From contig JAEUUT010000136.1 of NCBI GenBank assembly GCA_016787415.1, positions 1 to 51,561 of the forward strand: a DNA stretch of 51,561 nt, read 5' to 3'. Under the pieces are notes generated by a model. That model did not search any database. It was given only the letters and a program-made list of their open reading frames with translations, and was not told the DNA's origin. The position numbers and the translations under genes were made by a program. This document shows positions 19,095 through 26,769 of this stretch, in pieces (the first letter of the stretch is position 1; every line of letters begins with the position of its first letter). The DNA is from Saprospiraceae bacterium (GTDB lineage: Bacteria; Bacteroidota; Bacteroidia; Chitinophagales; Saprospiraceae).

Positions 19095-19102
19095 CAAAAG
19101 TA
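19095..19102 (-). promoter_or_regulatory. Putative -7 element for the small secreted protein
   Basis: The minus strand reads TACTTTTG, an exact match to TAnnTTTG, about 50 bp before the start codon at 19043. Confidence 0.5.
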
Positions 19103-19120
19103 AAAAAACATTCCGATCCG

Positions 19121-19768
19121 CTATGCGCTTTTCCACTTTTTGATTTGCCCGTCCGGAAAGCAATACCACGCTTCGTCTGCAAGTTGCAGCATGGCAGCAT
19201 CCCCCGAAGTGTTTCCATAGGCAATCACCTTGTCAAACTCGGTCAGGTTGTATCGTTCGCGGATGCGGCGGGCTTTCTCCTCGCGGTTGCAATTGGGTGT
19301 AGCCAAACGCCCCCGAAAAACATCGTTTTCAAACAACAACTCCGTACAAAGCAGGTCGATGTTCTCCGCCTCGCAAAACGGTATCAACCAAACGTCGAAA
19401 GAGGCCGAAACAATGGCTACCGTAGCGCCTGCGTCGCGATATGAACGGAGTAATGCAAGCATCTCGGGTCGTACCATTTTCAAGAGGTGGTTTTTGAAAA
19501 AATCGCTGCCTGTCTGTGCCATTTCCTGCCGTGTTTTCCCTCCGAAAAAAACATCCATCAGCGCGGCTTTGGCACGTTCGGCACGCTGTTTTTTTTCAAG
19601 AAAAAGCAAGGTGGATAACCGAAACAGGAATTTAATAATGCCTGAAATGAATACTCCAAAGGGTACTGATTGCCACAAAAAAGGCGGCAGAGAATCGCCG
19701 TGGGTCAGCGTGCCATCGAAGTCGAACAACACGAGGCGTCGGTTGCTTACAGTAGTTTCCGCTTGCAT
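19121..19768 (-). CDS. HAD-IB family phosphatase
   Basis: This 215-residue haloacid dehalogenase superfamily hydrolase has motif I DFDGT (nucleophile D16, general acid D18), a helical cap, motif II VSASFD and motif III/IV AYGNTSGDAAML. The layout matches subfamily IB enzymes related to SerB and to the LPLAT-associated HAD phosphatases. The substrate is probably a phosphoserine-like or lipid phosphate; sequence does not decide. It ends the minus-strand group that contains the GT-C-like membrane protein, with only 1 bp between them. That suggests a role in a membrane or glycolipid pathway. Confidence 0.88.
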   Translation of the reverse strand: MQAETTVSNRRLVLFDFDGTLTHGDSLPPFLWQSVPFGVFISGIIKFLFRLSTLLFLEKKQRAERAKAALMDVFFGGKTRQEMAQTGSDFFKNHLLKMVRPEMLALLRSYRDAGATVAIVSASFDVWLIPFCEAENIDLLCTELLFENDVFRGRLATPNCNREEKARRIRERYNLTEFDKVIAYGNTSGDAAMLQLADEAWYCFPDGQIKKWKSA

Positions 19769-19769
19769 A

Positions 19770-21401
19770 TCAGGGATAACGATAAACCAGAAAAAATGTG
19801 CTTTCTTCTACAAATACGCTTTGTGCCATAATCTGTCGCACGTGTTCCAGTTCGGGGTCGGCTGTGATGTTTTTTAGAAATTCTTTTTCAATGAATACAA
19901 AAGGGTGGCTATTGCTTAATGCCTTCAAAATCAGTGCGCTATCTCCATTCGTTTCTCTTTTCACTACCCAGTCCAGCGGAATCGGCGAGCAGTCGCCTGT
20001 GAGAAAATGCGCTTGAGGAAAGGCGGGTAGTACGATATAATTTTGGCCAAATTCCTGTCTTAATCGGCTCAATTCAGCATACAAGTCTACTTTTTCCGGT
20101 GTGCTGTAAATACCTGATAATTTTGGAAAAATAGCGCCCATAGAAACCGTCATGTCACTTCTCTGGCCATCCCGATACACAAATTCGTAGCCGTATCGCG
20201 CTACTCCGAGCAATATTCCCAAAAACAGCGCATATCGGGACACTGGAAACCCTTTGGTATGCTGACTGTACCACAACTTTTGCCCAATGTCCATGAGCGC
20301 AAATACCCAGGGAGAAGCAAAAAGTATGGGCAGGTTGTAACCCCAACTCACAGAGGCGCTCCAGGAAATGGTGAGCAACAAAAGCGGCAAAGCGGCATCT
20401 GTTTGCCAATTTTTGTAAAACGGTTTTGGGTAGACATATCTGATGATGATCCAGGCCACTGCCATCAGAAACACAAGTCTCGACTGTGCAAATGGCGCTG
20501 CAAACGACTGCTGGAGTTCGCATTGATACAGGTAACTGCCAAGCAGCGCCATCAGCCAGCCATTCCAGAGCATGCGGGCATAGGGTAATTTTCCATGTTT
20601 GTAGCACCAGAAGGCAGTGCCCGGCAGGGCGATTGTGAAGCCCGCCACTATGGGGTTAATCCGAAAGTAATCTAGGATGCCATGCTGAAATGCCTGTGCA
20701 CCGGAAGCCGAGGCGCGGGTCATCTGCATAAAGTTGTCAGTGATGCCATTCAGGTATAAATAACTGAAAAACAAGGCGATACCAAGTGCCATACCTGACA
20801 GGAATAGGATCAAGCGCTTCGCTTTTTCCGGGTGATCCCACAAAAATAACAAAACGGGAATCAGAAACGCCAGTGGGTAAAAAGATTGTTTACACAGCAA
20901 GGATGCCGTCAGGGCAATGCCGCCAACAATGGCCCGAAGGGCTTGCCATGTTGCCTGTTTTGTTTCTGCTGCATATAACCACACCGCCAAAACCGCCAAC
21001 AGGATTCCATCGACCGTATGCCAGGCACATGCCGGATAATTGTGTACCGACACAACGAATCCTGTTGCTGCCAGCATCCAGCGAAATGCTGCGGCCTTGC
21101 GACGCGCCAGCAGGTCGGCAGCCAGCCAGGCGTACAGGGCTATTTTACCGTAAAAAATCCAGCGTTCACCCAATACGCTCCAGTTTTCGGGCAAACAGGC
21201 CAATTCCGCTGCCCGCAGCCATACCGGCAAGGGCGGCCGCACGTAAATGATGTCTTGATACAGCGTTTTTCCACACATTACCTGCCAGGCAAGTCCGCTC
21301 AAAAAGCCGCCATCTGTTTCATTGATACCAAAAGGTGCATACACCAGGCAGTATATCAACACAATTCCAAGGTAAAGGGCAGGGTATATGCGTTCGGCCA
21401 T
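19770..21401 (-). CDS. Polytopic membrane protein, GT-C glycosyltransferase-like
   Basis: This 543-residue protein has about ten hydrophobic helices. Near the N-terminus, between helix 1 and the first re-entrant region, are FGINETDGG and IIYVRPPLPVWLR. An acidic motif in the first extracytoplasmic loop and an RPP segment are typical of GT-C enzymes using polyprenyl-linked sugars (ArnT/PMT/GT39 and GT83 relatives). The C-terminal ~130 residues form a soluble domain. It is flanked by a HAD phosphatase and a small coiled-coil membrane protein on the same strand. Sugar donor and acceptor are unknown. Confidence 0.65.
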   Translation of the reverse strand: MAERIYPALYLGIVLIYCLVYAPFGINETDGGFLSGLAWQVMCGKTLYQDIIYVRPPLPVWLRAAELACLPENWSVLGERWIFYGKIALYAWLAADLLARRKAAAFRWMLAATGFVVSVHNYPACAWHTVDGILLAVLAVWLYAAETKQATWQALRAIVGGIALTASLLCKQSFYPLAFLIPVLLFLWDHPEKAKRLILFLSGMALGIALFFSYLYLNGITDNFMQMTRASASGAQAFQHGILDYFRINPIVAGFTIALPGTAFWCYKHGKLPYARMLWNGWLMALLGSYLYQCELQQSFAAPFAQSRLVFLMAVAWIIIRYVYPKPFYKNWQTDAALPLLLLTISWSASVSWGYNLPILFASPWVFALMDIGQKLWYSQHTKGFPVSRYALFLGILLGVARYGYEFVYRDGQRSDMTVSMGAIFPKLSGIYSTPEKVDLYAELSRLRQEFGQNYIVLPAFPQAHFLTGDCSPIPLDWVVKRETNGDSALILKALSNSHPFVFIEKEFLKNITADPELEHVRQIMAQSVFVEESTFFLVYRYP

Positions 21402-21408
21402 GATCGGG

Positions 21409-21888
21409 CTATTTGCAGTGGCGTCGAGTGGTGGTGATCATTTGTCGCACAAATGTGAGTTCTGGCTTGATTTCTCGGTATTCCGGGTTGTCGGTTTCTG
21501 CTCTGAGCGACTGTTCTACCAATTCCAGTTGGCCGTTGGTGATAGCCAACTGGTATTCCATCAAATGTTTGTTCTGAAAATGTTCGAATGCCTGCACATG
21601 CGCGTCTTTGGGTTTGAGTTTCAGGTAAACAAAACAGCCCATGAGGGCAACTACTGTCCCCAGGAAACCTGCCAATAGCAACATTTTGAAACCGAACCCA
21701 CCTTTTTGAAGCCGCAATTGCTCATAATCGTGTTGAAGAATGCGCTGCTCTTCACGCAACGTTTTGTGCTGGTCGTAGATGTTCGACCACTCCGATTTTG
21801 CTTTTTCTGCTGCAAATTGGGCGTCTGCCAGCGCCTGGCGCAGCGCCTTAATGTCTGGGTGTTCCGGATCGGGTGGTCTTGTTTCCAT
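21409..21888 (-). CDS. Coiled-coil protein with one transmembrane helix
   Basis: This 159-residue protein has a charged heptad-rich coiled coil in residues ~12-62 and one membrane helix (FKMLLLAGFLGTVVALMGCFVYL, shown here only as location ~68-90). A charged helical C-terminus follows. It has no signal peptide. It lies 7 bp before the GT-C-like gene and is probably co-transcribed with it. I do not recognise a family; it could be an accessory subunit of the membrane enzyme. Confidence 0.7.
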   Translation of the reverse strand: METRPPDPEHPDIKALRQALADAQFAAEKAKSEWSNIYDQHKTLREEQRILQHDYEQLRLQKGGFGFKMLLLAGFLGTVVALMGCFVYLKLKPKDAHVQAFEHFQNKHLMEYQLAITNGQLELVEQSLRAETDNPEYREIKPELTFVRQMITTTRRHCK

Positions 21889-21921
21889 TTTTTCGCATTT
21901 TTGCCGGACAAATATACGTTC

Positions 21922-22641
21922 ATGAAACTCGATATTCTAGCCATTGGCATCCACCCCGACGATGTGGAACTGAGCGCTTCGGGCACCTTGCTGCGCCATG
22001 CTGCTCAAGGCAAATCTTTTGGACTCCTCGATTTGAGCCGGGGCGAAATGGGAACGCGTGGTACGCCCGAAATCCGGGCGCAGGAAGCCGCTGAATCCGC
22101 GCGTTTGCTGGGCGCTGCCGTCCGCGAAACGCTTGATATTCCCGACGGATTGTTTGTCGATTCGGCAGAAAACCGCCTGAAAATAATTCGTGTACTCCGA
22201 AAATACCGCCCGGAGATTGTGCTTTGCAATGCTATTGCAGACCGGCACCCTGACCACGGTCGTGCAGCCAAAATGACGGCTGACGCGTGCTTTTACGCAG
22301 GCCTCTCCAAAATTGAAACCGTTGACGACGAGGGGCGTCCGCAGGAAAAATGGCGACCCAAAGCGGTGTATCACTATATTCAGGATCAGCAACTTATACC
22401 AGATTTTGTGGTAGATATTTCACCCTGGTTTGCCAAAAAGATGGAAGCCATTCTCACCTTTCGCTCGCAGTTTTACGACCCCTCCGGAGAAGCCGCCAAC
22501 ACGCCCATTTCCGGAAAAGATTTTATTGATTTTATGGAAGGTAAGGCCCGTGTTTTTGGCCGCTCGATTCAGGTAGAATATGCCGAAGCCTTTCATGCAG
22601 CGCGAACCCCCGGGGTGCAAGATTTGTTTGACCTGTTGTGA
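21922..22641 (+). CDS. bshB1: Bacillithiol biosynthesis deacetylase BshB1
   Basis: This 239-residue zinc-dependent PIG-L/LmbE deacetylase removes the acetyl group from N-acetylglucosaminyl-malate in bacillithiol synthesis. The zinc motif AIGIHPDDVE is at residues 7-16, and HPDHGRAA supplies the third ligand around residue 115. The SGLL/GEMGTRGTPEIRAQEA block is typical of the BshB1 branch. An open frame runs upstream to 21706, but that part overlaps the divergent gene and lacks homology, so the start is the ATG at 21922. BshA and BshC are not in the window. Confidence 0.93.
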   Translation: MKLDILAIGIHPDDVELSASGTLLRHAAQGKSFGLLDLSRGEMGTRGTPEIRAQEAAESARLLGAAVRETLDIPDGLFVDSAENRLKIIRVLRKYRPEIVLCNAIADRHPDHGRAAKMTADACFYAGLSKIETVDDEGRPQEKWRPKAVYHYIQDQQLIPDFVVDISPWFAKKMEAILTFRSQFYDPSGEAANTPISGKDFIDFMEGKARVFGRSIQVEYAEAFHAARTPGVQDLFDLL

Positions 22642-22661
22642 GGCAGTTCTGCTGCTTGACC

Positions 22662-22669
22662 TACCTTTG
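22662..22669 (+). promoter_or_regulatory. Putative -7 element ahead of the lipoprotein-barnase-barstar genes
   Basis: TACCTTTG matches TAnnTTTG, with a TTG at 22636-22638 spaced 23 bases upstream as a possible -33 box. It lies 21 bp before the lipoprotein ATG, giving that gene and the RNase pair a promoter separate from bshB1. Confidence 0.55.
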
Positions 22670-22690
22670 TATGGACAAAAACAAAAGATT

Positions 22691-23104
22691 ATGAAAAAGA
22701 TCGGCATTGCGATAGCCGTCGCTACCACCTCGATATTGTTGCTGGCTTCATGTGCCGGCGCATCCAAACAGTTTTCCAAACGCCTGATTGGATCCTGGGA
22801 AATTGTTCAGTATAAAACTGAAATTCAGGACATGCGCCGCGCTGCGGCATTCCCACCGTATCGCAACATAACCTTTATGAAAAAAGGCAGAGGACGTGTT
22901 TCTGCCAATAATCCTTACCCGGATGAAAAAGGCGGCCAGGGCTTTGATTTTCAATGGACTAACACGGAAAACACCGTTACCATGCGCGGGTTTGATACCG
23001 ATTTCGCGCGCTCCTGGATTGTGGTGGAAAACAAAAAAAGCCGCCAGGTCTGGAAATCTACCGACGGCGCCAATGGCGTACAAACCCTCGAACTCAGAAA
23101 ATAA
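22691..23104 (+). CDS. Lipocalin-like lipoprotein
   Basis: This 137-residue protein has a signal peptide and lipobox (LLLASC). It is followed by LIGSWEIVQYKTE, the opening strand pattern of small lipocalin-like domains common in Bacteroidota. The rest is beta-rich, with no catalytic motif. It precedes the membrane-anchored RNase by 14 bp. Ligand unknown. The open frame extends upstream to 22580, but the signal peptide fixes the start at 22691. Confidence 0.75.
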   Translation: MKKIGIAIAVATTSILLLASCAGASKQFSKRLIGSWEIVQYKTEIQDMRRAAAFPPYRNITFMKKGRGRVSANNPYPDEKGGQGFDFQWTNTENTVTMRGFDTDFARSWIVVENKKSRQVWKSTDGANGVQTLELRK

Positions 23105-23118
23105 AAGAATACCGGCAC

Positions 23119-23565
23119 ATGCAACGACGCATTATAGCCCGCCTGCTCATTTTGGCCGCACTTTTTGCTGTGGTCTGGTTTGTGATGCACAGAAAAAAAC
23201 AGGCGCAAATTGCTGTTAATCAACCTGATACGGAACAACAGTCGACCCGGCCTAAATCGGGAACAGGCACGAACGCCACCACGACTTCTACATCGGTACC
23301 AACCTATGTACTGGATGTATTGCGGTACGTGCGCAGCCACGGCGAAGCCCCGGATGGTTACGTAGGCGGCCGCGAGTTTCAAAACAGGGAGAAAAAACTG
23401 CCTGCCAAAGACAAGCAAAACAAGCGCGTCCGATACTCTGAATGGGATGTGCGGCCCAAAGTGGAAGGTAAAAACAGGGGCAAAGAGCGGCTCGTCACGG
23501 GCTCCGACCACAGCGCCTGGTACTCCAAAGACCATTATAAAACCTTTGTGAAAATAGCAGAATGA
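23119..23565 (+). CDS. Barnase-like ribonuclease with N-terminal membrane anchor
   Basis: This 148-residue protein has a hydrophobic segment at residues 5-23 (signal peptide or anchor) and a low-complexity T/S/P-rich linker (~35-62). A domain follows that aligns with barnase: PDGYVGGREFQNREKKLP corresponds to APGKSIGGDIFSNREGKLP, and the C-terminus YSKDHYKTFVKI corresponds to YKTTDHYQTFTKI. Catalytic equivalents are present: E108 (barnase E73), R124 (R87) and H139 (H102), with nearly the same spacing. It therefore probably cleaves RNA outside the cytoplasm or when released. The 4-bp overlap with a barstar gene supports this strongly. Confidence 0.9.
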   Translation: MQRRIIARLLILAALFAVVWFVMHRKKQAQIAVNQPDTEQQSTRPKSGTGTNATTTSTSVPTYVLDVLRYVRSHGEAPDGYVGGREFQNREKKLPAKDKQNKRVRYSEWDVRPKVEGKNRGKERLVTGSDHSAWYSKDHYKTFVKIAE

Positions 23566-23912
23566 AAATCGTCGATCATCCTCCCGCTTTTTCTCCGGCC
23601 GTCTTTGTGGCTGAAATAGATGGCAGCAAGGCGCGTACCTTGCGTGCTTTTTATCCTCGTATTGCTAAAGTGCTTCATTTCCCTGATTATTTTGGCAAAA
23701 ACCTCGATGCACTCTTCGACTGTTTGTGCTCGCTTGAGGTAACCGGCAAACAAGAGGTCGTGCTGCTGGTGCATCATCCGCATGCTTTTCTGGAAAAAGA
23801 AAAACATGAGAAAAAAGAGGCTGCGCTTCAGGTGCTCCGCGATGCTGAAAAAGAAGAAAATCGCTACGATGGCATAAAATTCAGCGTCCTTGGAATACGA
23901 GGGAAGTTATGA
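23562..23912 (+). CDS. Barstar-family RNase inhibitor
   Basis: This 116-residue cytoplasmic protein has the barstar signature FPDYFGKNLDALFDCL near residues 45-60, which includes the residues that plug the barnase active site. It should protect the cell from the upstream RNase. It overlaps that gene by 4 bp (ATGA), so the pair is translationally coupled. Its stop codon TGA (23910-23912) is also the first three bases of a GAGTTAT heptad array. Confidence 0.93.
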   Translation: MKIVDHPPAFSPAVFVAEIDGSKARTLRAFYPRIAKVLHFPDYFGKNLDALFDCLCSLEVTGKQEVVLLVHHPHAFLEKEKHEKKEAALQVLRDAEKEENRYDGIKFSVLGIRGKL

Positions 23913-24114
23913 GTTATGAGTTATGAGTTATGAGTTATGAGTTATGGTGCGCTGTTCTTGGCATGAGGGGAGGACTTGTGACCATAACATGAAACCTTTA
24001 CCTCCTCAACTTTACCTCTACAACTTTAACTCCTCAACTCTAACCTCAAAATCAGTAACCATGCTCAGCGTACAGCACCAACACTCATAACTCATAACTC
24101 ATAACTCATAACTT
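23906..24114. repeat. Heptad arrays (GAGTTAT type) in inverted orientation, with an inner CTCAACT/TTTACCT array
   Basis: The left array GAGTTAT runs from the barstar stop to 23946 (about five units), and the right array of its complement covers 24083-24114. Between them, 24001-24049 is a second set of 7-bp units (CTCAACT, TTACCTC, TACAACT, TTAACTC). The centre contains TTGGCAT (23958-23964). The block 24068-24086 is the reverse complement of a block at 13001-13019 with one mismatch. The array ends 13 bases before the DPP11 ATG. The region 23913-24127 has no gene. Confidence 0.88.
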
Positions 24115-24127
24115 TTTCAAAGTTATC

Positions 24128-26278
24128 ATGAAAAAACTACTTGTCTACGTTCTGTTTCTGTTTCCAGCCTTGTTGTCGGCGCAAGGCATGTGGGTGCCGC
24201 TTTTACTTGAAAAACAGAATGAAAAAGAGATGCGTTCGCTCGGTTTGAAACTCGATGCCGACGATATTTTTTCCAATGTGGAGCCCAGCATCAAGGATGC
24301 CATTTGCCAGTTCGACGGTGGTTGCACAGGAGAAATGATCTCGCCAGATGGCTTGTTGCTCACCAACCACCACTGCGGATTCGATGCTATTCAAGAACTC
24401 TCTACGCTGGAGAACAACTATATTGAGGACGGCTATTGGGCCAAAAACCGCGCCCAGGAACTCCCTGCAAAAGGAGTAACTGCCGTGTTCATCAGCCGCA
24501 TGGAAGATGTGACGGCACTTGCCATGCAAAGCGTAACGACGGGTATGGCCGAGAAAGACCGGCAGTCGCAAATCGATAAAAACCTGGCACAAATCAAGGC
24601 AAGTACCAAAAAAGAGTCTTTTGAGGATATTCTGATTCGCCCGTTTTACAATGGCAACCAATACTACCTTTTTGTAACCAAAACTTTCAAGGATATTCGT
24701 TTTGTGGGCGCACCGCCAAGCAGTATCGGCAAATTTGGCTCCGATACCGACAACTGGGTTTGGCCGCGCCATACGGGTGATTTTTCTATGTTTCGTATAT
24801 ACACGGATAAAAATGACCGTCCCGCAGAATATGCCGCAGACAATGTGCCGTATCACCCTGCAAAATACCTGCCCATTTCGCTCAAAGGTGTGCAAGAAGG
24901 CGATTTTACGATGGTCTACGGCTTTCCAGGCGCTACCAACGAATACCTCACAGAAGCCGCCATACGGCAAATTGGCGACGTGCTCGACCCCGCCAAAGTT
25001 TCCATTCGCGACCGGGCACTAAAAATCATGGACGGATTCATGCGCAAGGACCCTGCTGTCAAAATTGCCTACATTGCCCGTTATGCTTCCATTTCCAATG
25101 CCTGGAAAAAATGGCTGGGTGAAATGCAGGGCCTGAAAATGTACAAGGCCGTAGACAAAAAGAAAGAATACGAGGCAGAGTTTACCCGCCGTATCGAACA
25201 AAACCCCGACTGGAAATACCGCTACGGCAACTTACTGCCGAGGCTGCGGCAGTTGTATCAGGATATAGAACCCTACGCACTTGTTCGGGATGTGTACTCC
25301 GAAACCATGCTTCGCAACAATCAAATCCTGGCGCAGGCAGCCGGCCTGAGCAGTTGGCTCGATACCTATGAAAAAAATGGAGAAGCATTCTTTGTTGGTA
25401 AAAAAGAAAGCGCAACAGCCGGTTTTTCATCATTTTACAAAGACTACCGCCCGGAAGTAGACCAGGCTGTACTGGCCGCCATGCTGGAAACGTATGCAGA
25501 AAAAGCAGGCTCCCAATGGGGCGCTGCAGATTTGCAAAACATGGCCAAAGAAAAAGGTGGTTATCCTGCCCTGTCCGCCTACATTTTTGAAAATAGTGCT
25601 TTCGTGTCGCAGGATAAAATGAACGCCGTCCTTTCAAAAAAACCGGCTGACATTGTCCAAACCTTGAAAAACGACCCAGCCTACAAACTCTGGTCTGATT
25701 TACAACAATACTACGCCGCCAATATCCAGCCAAAAATTCAGGAGTTGCAGCCCCAAATCAACCTCCTGCAACGCGAATACATGGCTGCCCAGATGGTAGT
25801 TTTCAAGGAAAAACGCTTTTTCCCGGATGCCAACAGTACGTTACGCCTTACCTACGGCAAAGTGCGCAGTTATTCGCCCCGCGATGCTGTGCGCTATGAG
25901 CACCAGACGTACCTCGACGGCGTGATGGAAAAATACATACCGGGTGACTATGAATTCAATGTGCCTGAAAAACTTGTAAGTCTTTGGAAATCAAAAGACT
26001 ATGGCCAATATGCCGCCAAAGACGGCCGCCTGCCTGTGGCATTTATCGGCACCAACCACACCACCGGCGGCAATTCAGGTAGCCCTGCGCTCGATGCAAA
26101 AGGCAATATGATCGGCCTCAATTTCGACCGCGTTTGGGAAGGTACCATGAGCGATCTCAACTACGACCCCGCTATCTGTCGCAATATCATGGTCGATATC
26201 CGCTATGTACTTTTTATCGTTGATAAACTGGGCGGAGCCGGGTATTTGCTGGATGAAATGAAGTTGGTACGTAAGTGA
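24128..26278 (+). CDS. S46 family dipeptidyl-peptidase, DPP11-like (Asp/Glu-specific)
   Basis: This 716-residue secreted serine peptidase (signal peptide to about LLSAQG) removes dipeptides from peptide N-termini. The catalytic histidine region is TNHHCGF (H82) and the nucleophile is in GGNSGSP (S650). Eighteen residues after the serine is R668 in NFDRVWEGTMSD. In Porphyromonas DPP11 an arginine at this spacing (S655/R673) gives acidic P1 specificity, while DPP7 has glycine. The chymotrypsin-like halves are split by a long helical insertion, as usual for S46. It is probably periplasmic, feeding peptide catabolism. The stop TGA coincides with the start of a heptad array. Confidence 0.93.
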   Translation: MKKLLVYVLFLFPALLSAQGMWVPLLLEKQNEKEMRSLGLKLDADDIFSNVEPSIKDAICQFDGGCTGEMISPDGLLLTNHHCGFDAIQELSTLENNYIEDGYWAKNRAQELPAKGVTAVFISRMEDVTALAMQSVTTGMAEKDRQSQIDKNLAQIKASTKKESFEDILIRPFYNGNQYYLFVTKTFKDIRFVGAPPSSIGKFGSDTDNWVWPRHTGDFSMFRIYTDKNDRPAEYAADNVPYHPAKYLPISLKGVQEGDFTMVYGFPGATNEYLTEAAIRQIGDVLDPAKVSIRDRALKIMDGFMRKDPAVKIAYIARYASISNAWKKWLGEMQGLKMYKAVDKKKEYEAEFTRRIEQNPDWKYRYGNLLPRLRQLYQDIEPYALVRDVYSETMLRNNQILAQAAGLSSWLDTYEKNGEAFFVGKKESATAGFSSFYKDYRPEVDQAVLAAMLETYAEKAGSQWGAADLQNMAKEKGGYPALSAYIFENSAFVSQDKMNAVLSKKPADIVQTLKNDPAYKLWSDLQQYYAANIQPKIQELQPQINLLQREYMAAQMVVFKEKRFFPDANSTLRLTYGKVRSYSPRDAVRYEHQTYLDGVMEKYIPGDYEFNVPEKLVSLWKSKDYGQYAAKDGRLPVAFIGTNHTTGGNSGSPALDAKGNMIGLNFDRVWEGTMSDLNYDPAICRNIMVDIRYVLFIVDKLGGAGYLLDEMKLVRK

Positions 26279-26379
26279 GTTATGAGTTATGAGTTATGAG
26301 TTATGAGTGTTACGTACTTACTCCTGGCTTGTTCAAAAGTGTGGCCGAGCGTAAGTACGTAACACTCATAACTCATAAC
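26276..26379. repeat. Heptad-armed palindrome, GAGTTAT type, 29-bp perfect arms
   Basis: Four to five GAGTTAT units start in the stop codon of the DPP11 gene. The segment 26293-26321 is an exact reverse complement of 26351-26379 (29 bp). The loop holds CCTGGCTTGTTCAAAAG, identical to the centre of the palindrome at 12971-13093, although the inner stem sequence differs (GTTACGTACTTAC). Confidence 0.9.
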
Positions 26380-26760
26380 CAGGAGTGTACAAAGGATTTG
26401 TTCGGCTACGCCCCTCGTAGTAGGATGGGAACGCGGATGAAGCGGATAAAGCGGATTTAAACGGATTTTTTGGTGGCCTTGCGGCCACTTCTTTTTGATT
26501 TTTACGGATTTGCCCGCCTTCGGCGGCTGGATACGCTTGGCATACACATGAAATGATACAAGGGATCGATGTTGATTTTTGCTTGCTTTATAGAAGATTG
26601 ATTCGATTTACGTCCCGCCGAAGGCGGGCAAATCCGTAAAAATCAAATAAAGTGGCCGCAAGGCCACCAAAAAATCCGTTTAAATCCGCTTTATCCGCTT
26701 CATCCGCGTTCCCATCCTTCTAAAAGGGGCGTAGCCGAACAAATCCTTCGTACACTCCTG
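26380..26760. repeat. Long imperfect inverted repeat, arms about 147 bp
   Basis: The arms 26380-26526 and 26615-26760 are near-perfect reverse complements. They differ mainly in a few bases around 26414-26422 and its partner, and near 26492. Each arm contains 9-bp units (GCGGATGAA, GCGGATAAA, GCGGATTTA), a small stem GGTGGCC/GGCCACC region, and CCGCCTTCGGCGG. The 88-base centre includes TTGGCAT (26537-26543). On the far side, GAGTTAT units run into the stop codon of the next (minus) gene at 26770-26772. There is no ORF with coding character and no transposase, so this is a non-autonomous MITE-like or structural element. Confidence 0.85.
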
Positions 26761-26769
26761 ACTCATAAC

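Noticed and set aside
23906..24114. CRISPR-like repeated structure
   Set aside because: Units are 7 bp and contiguous, without spacers of regular length, and no cas gene is present.
26380..26760. Insertion sequence
   Set aside because: No transposase ORF, no obvious target-site duplication and no terminal motif of a known IS family. It is kept as an inverted repeat of unknown type.
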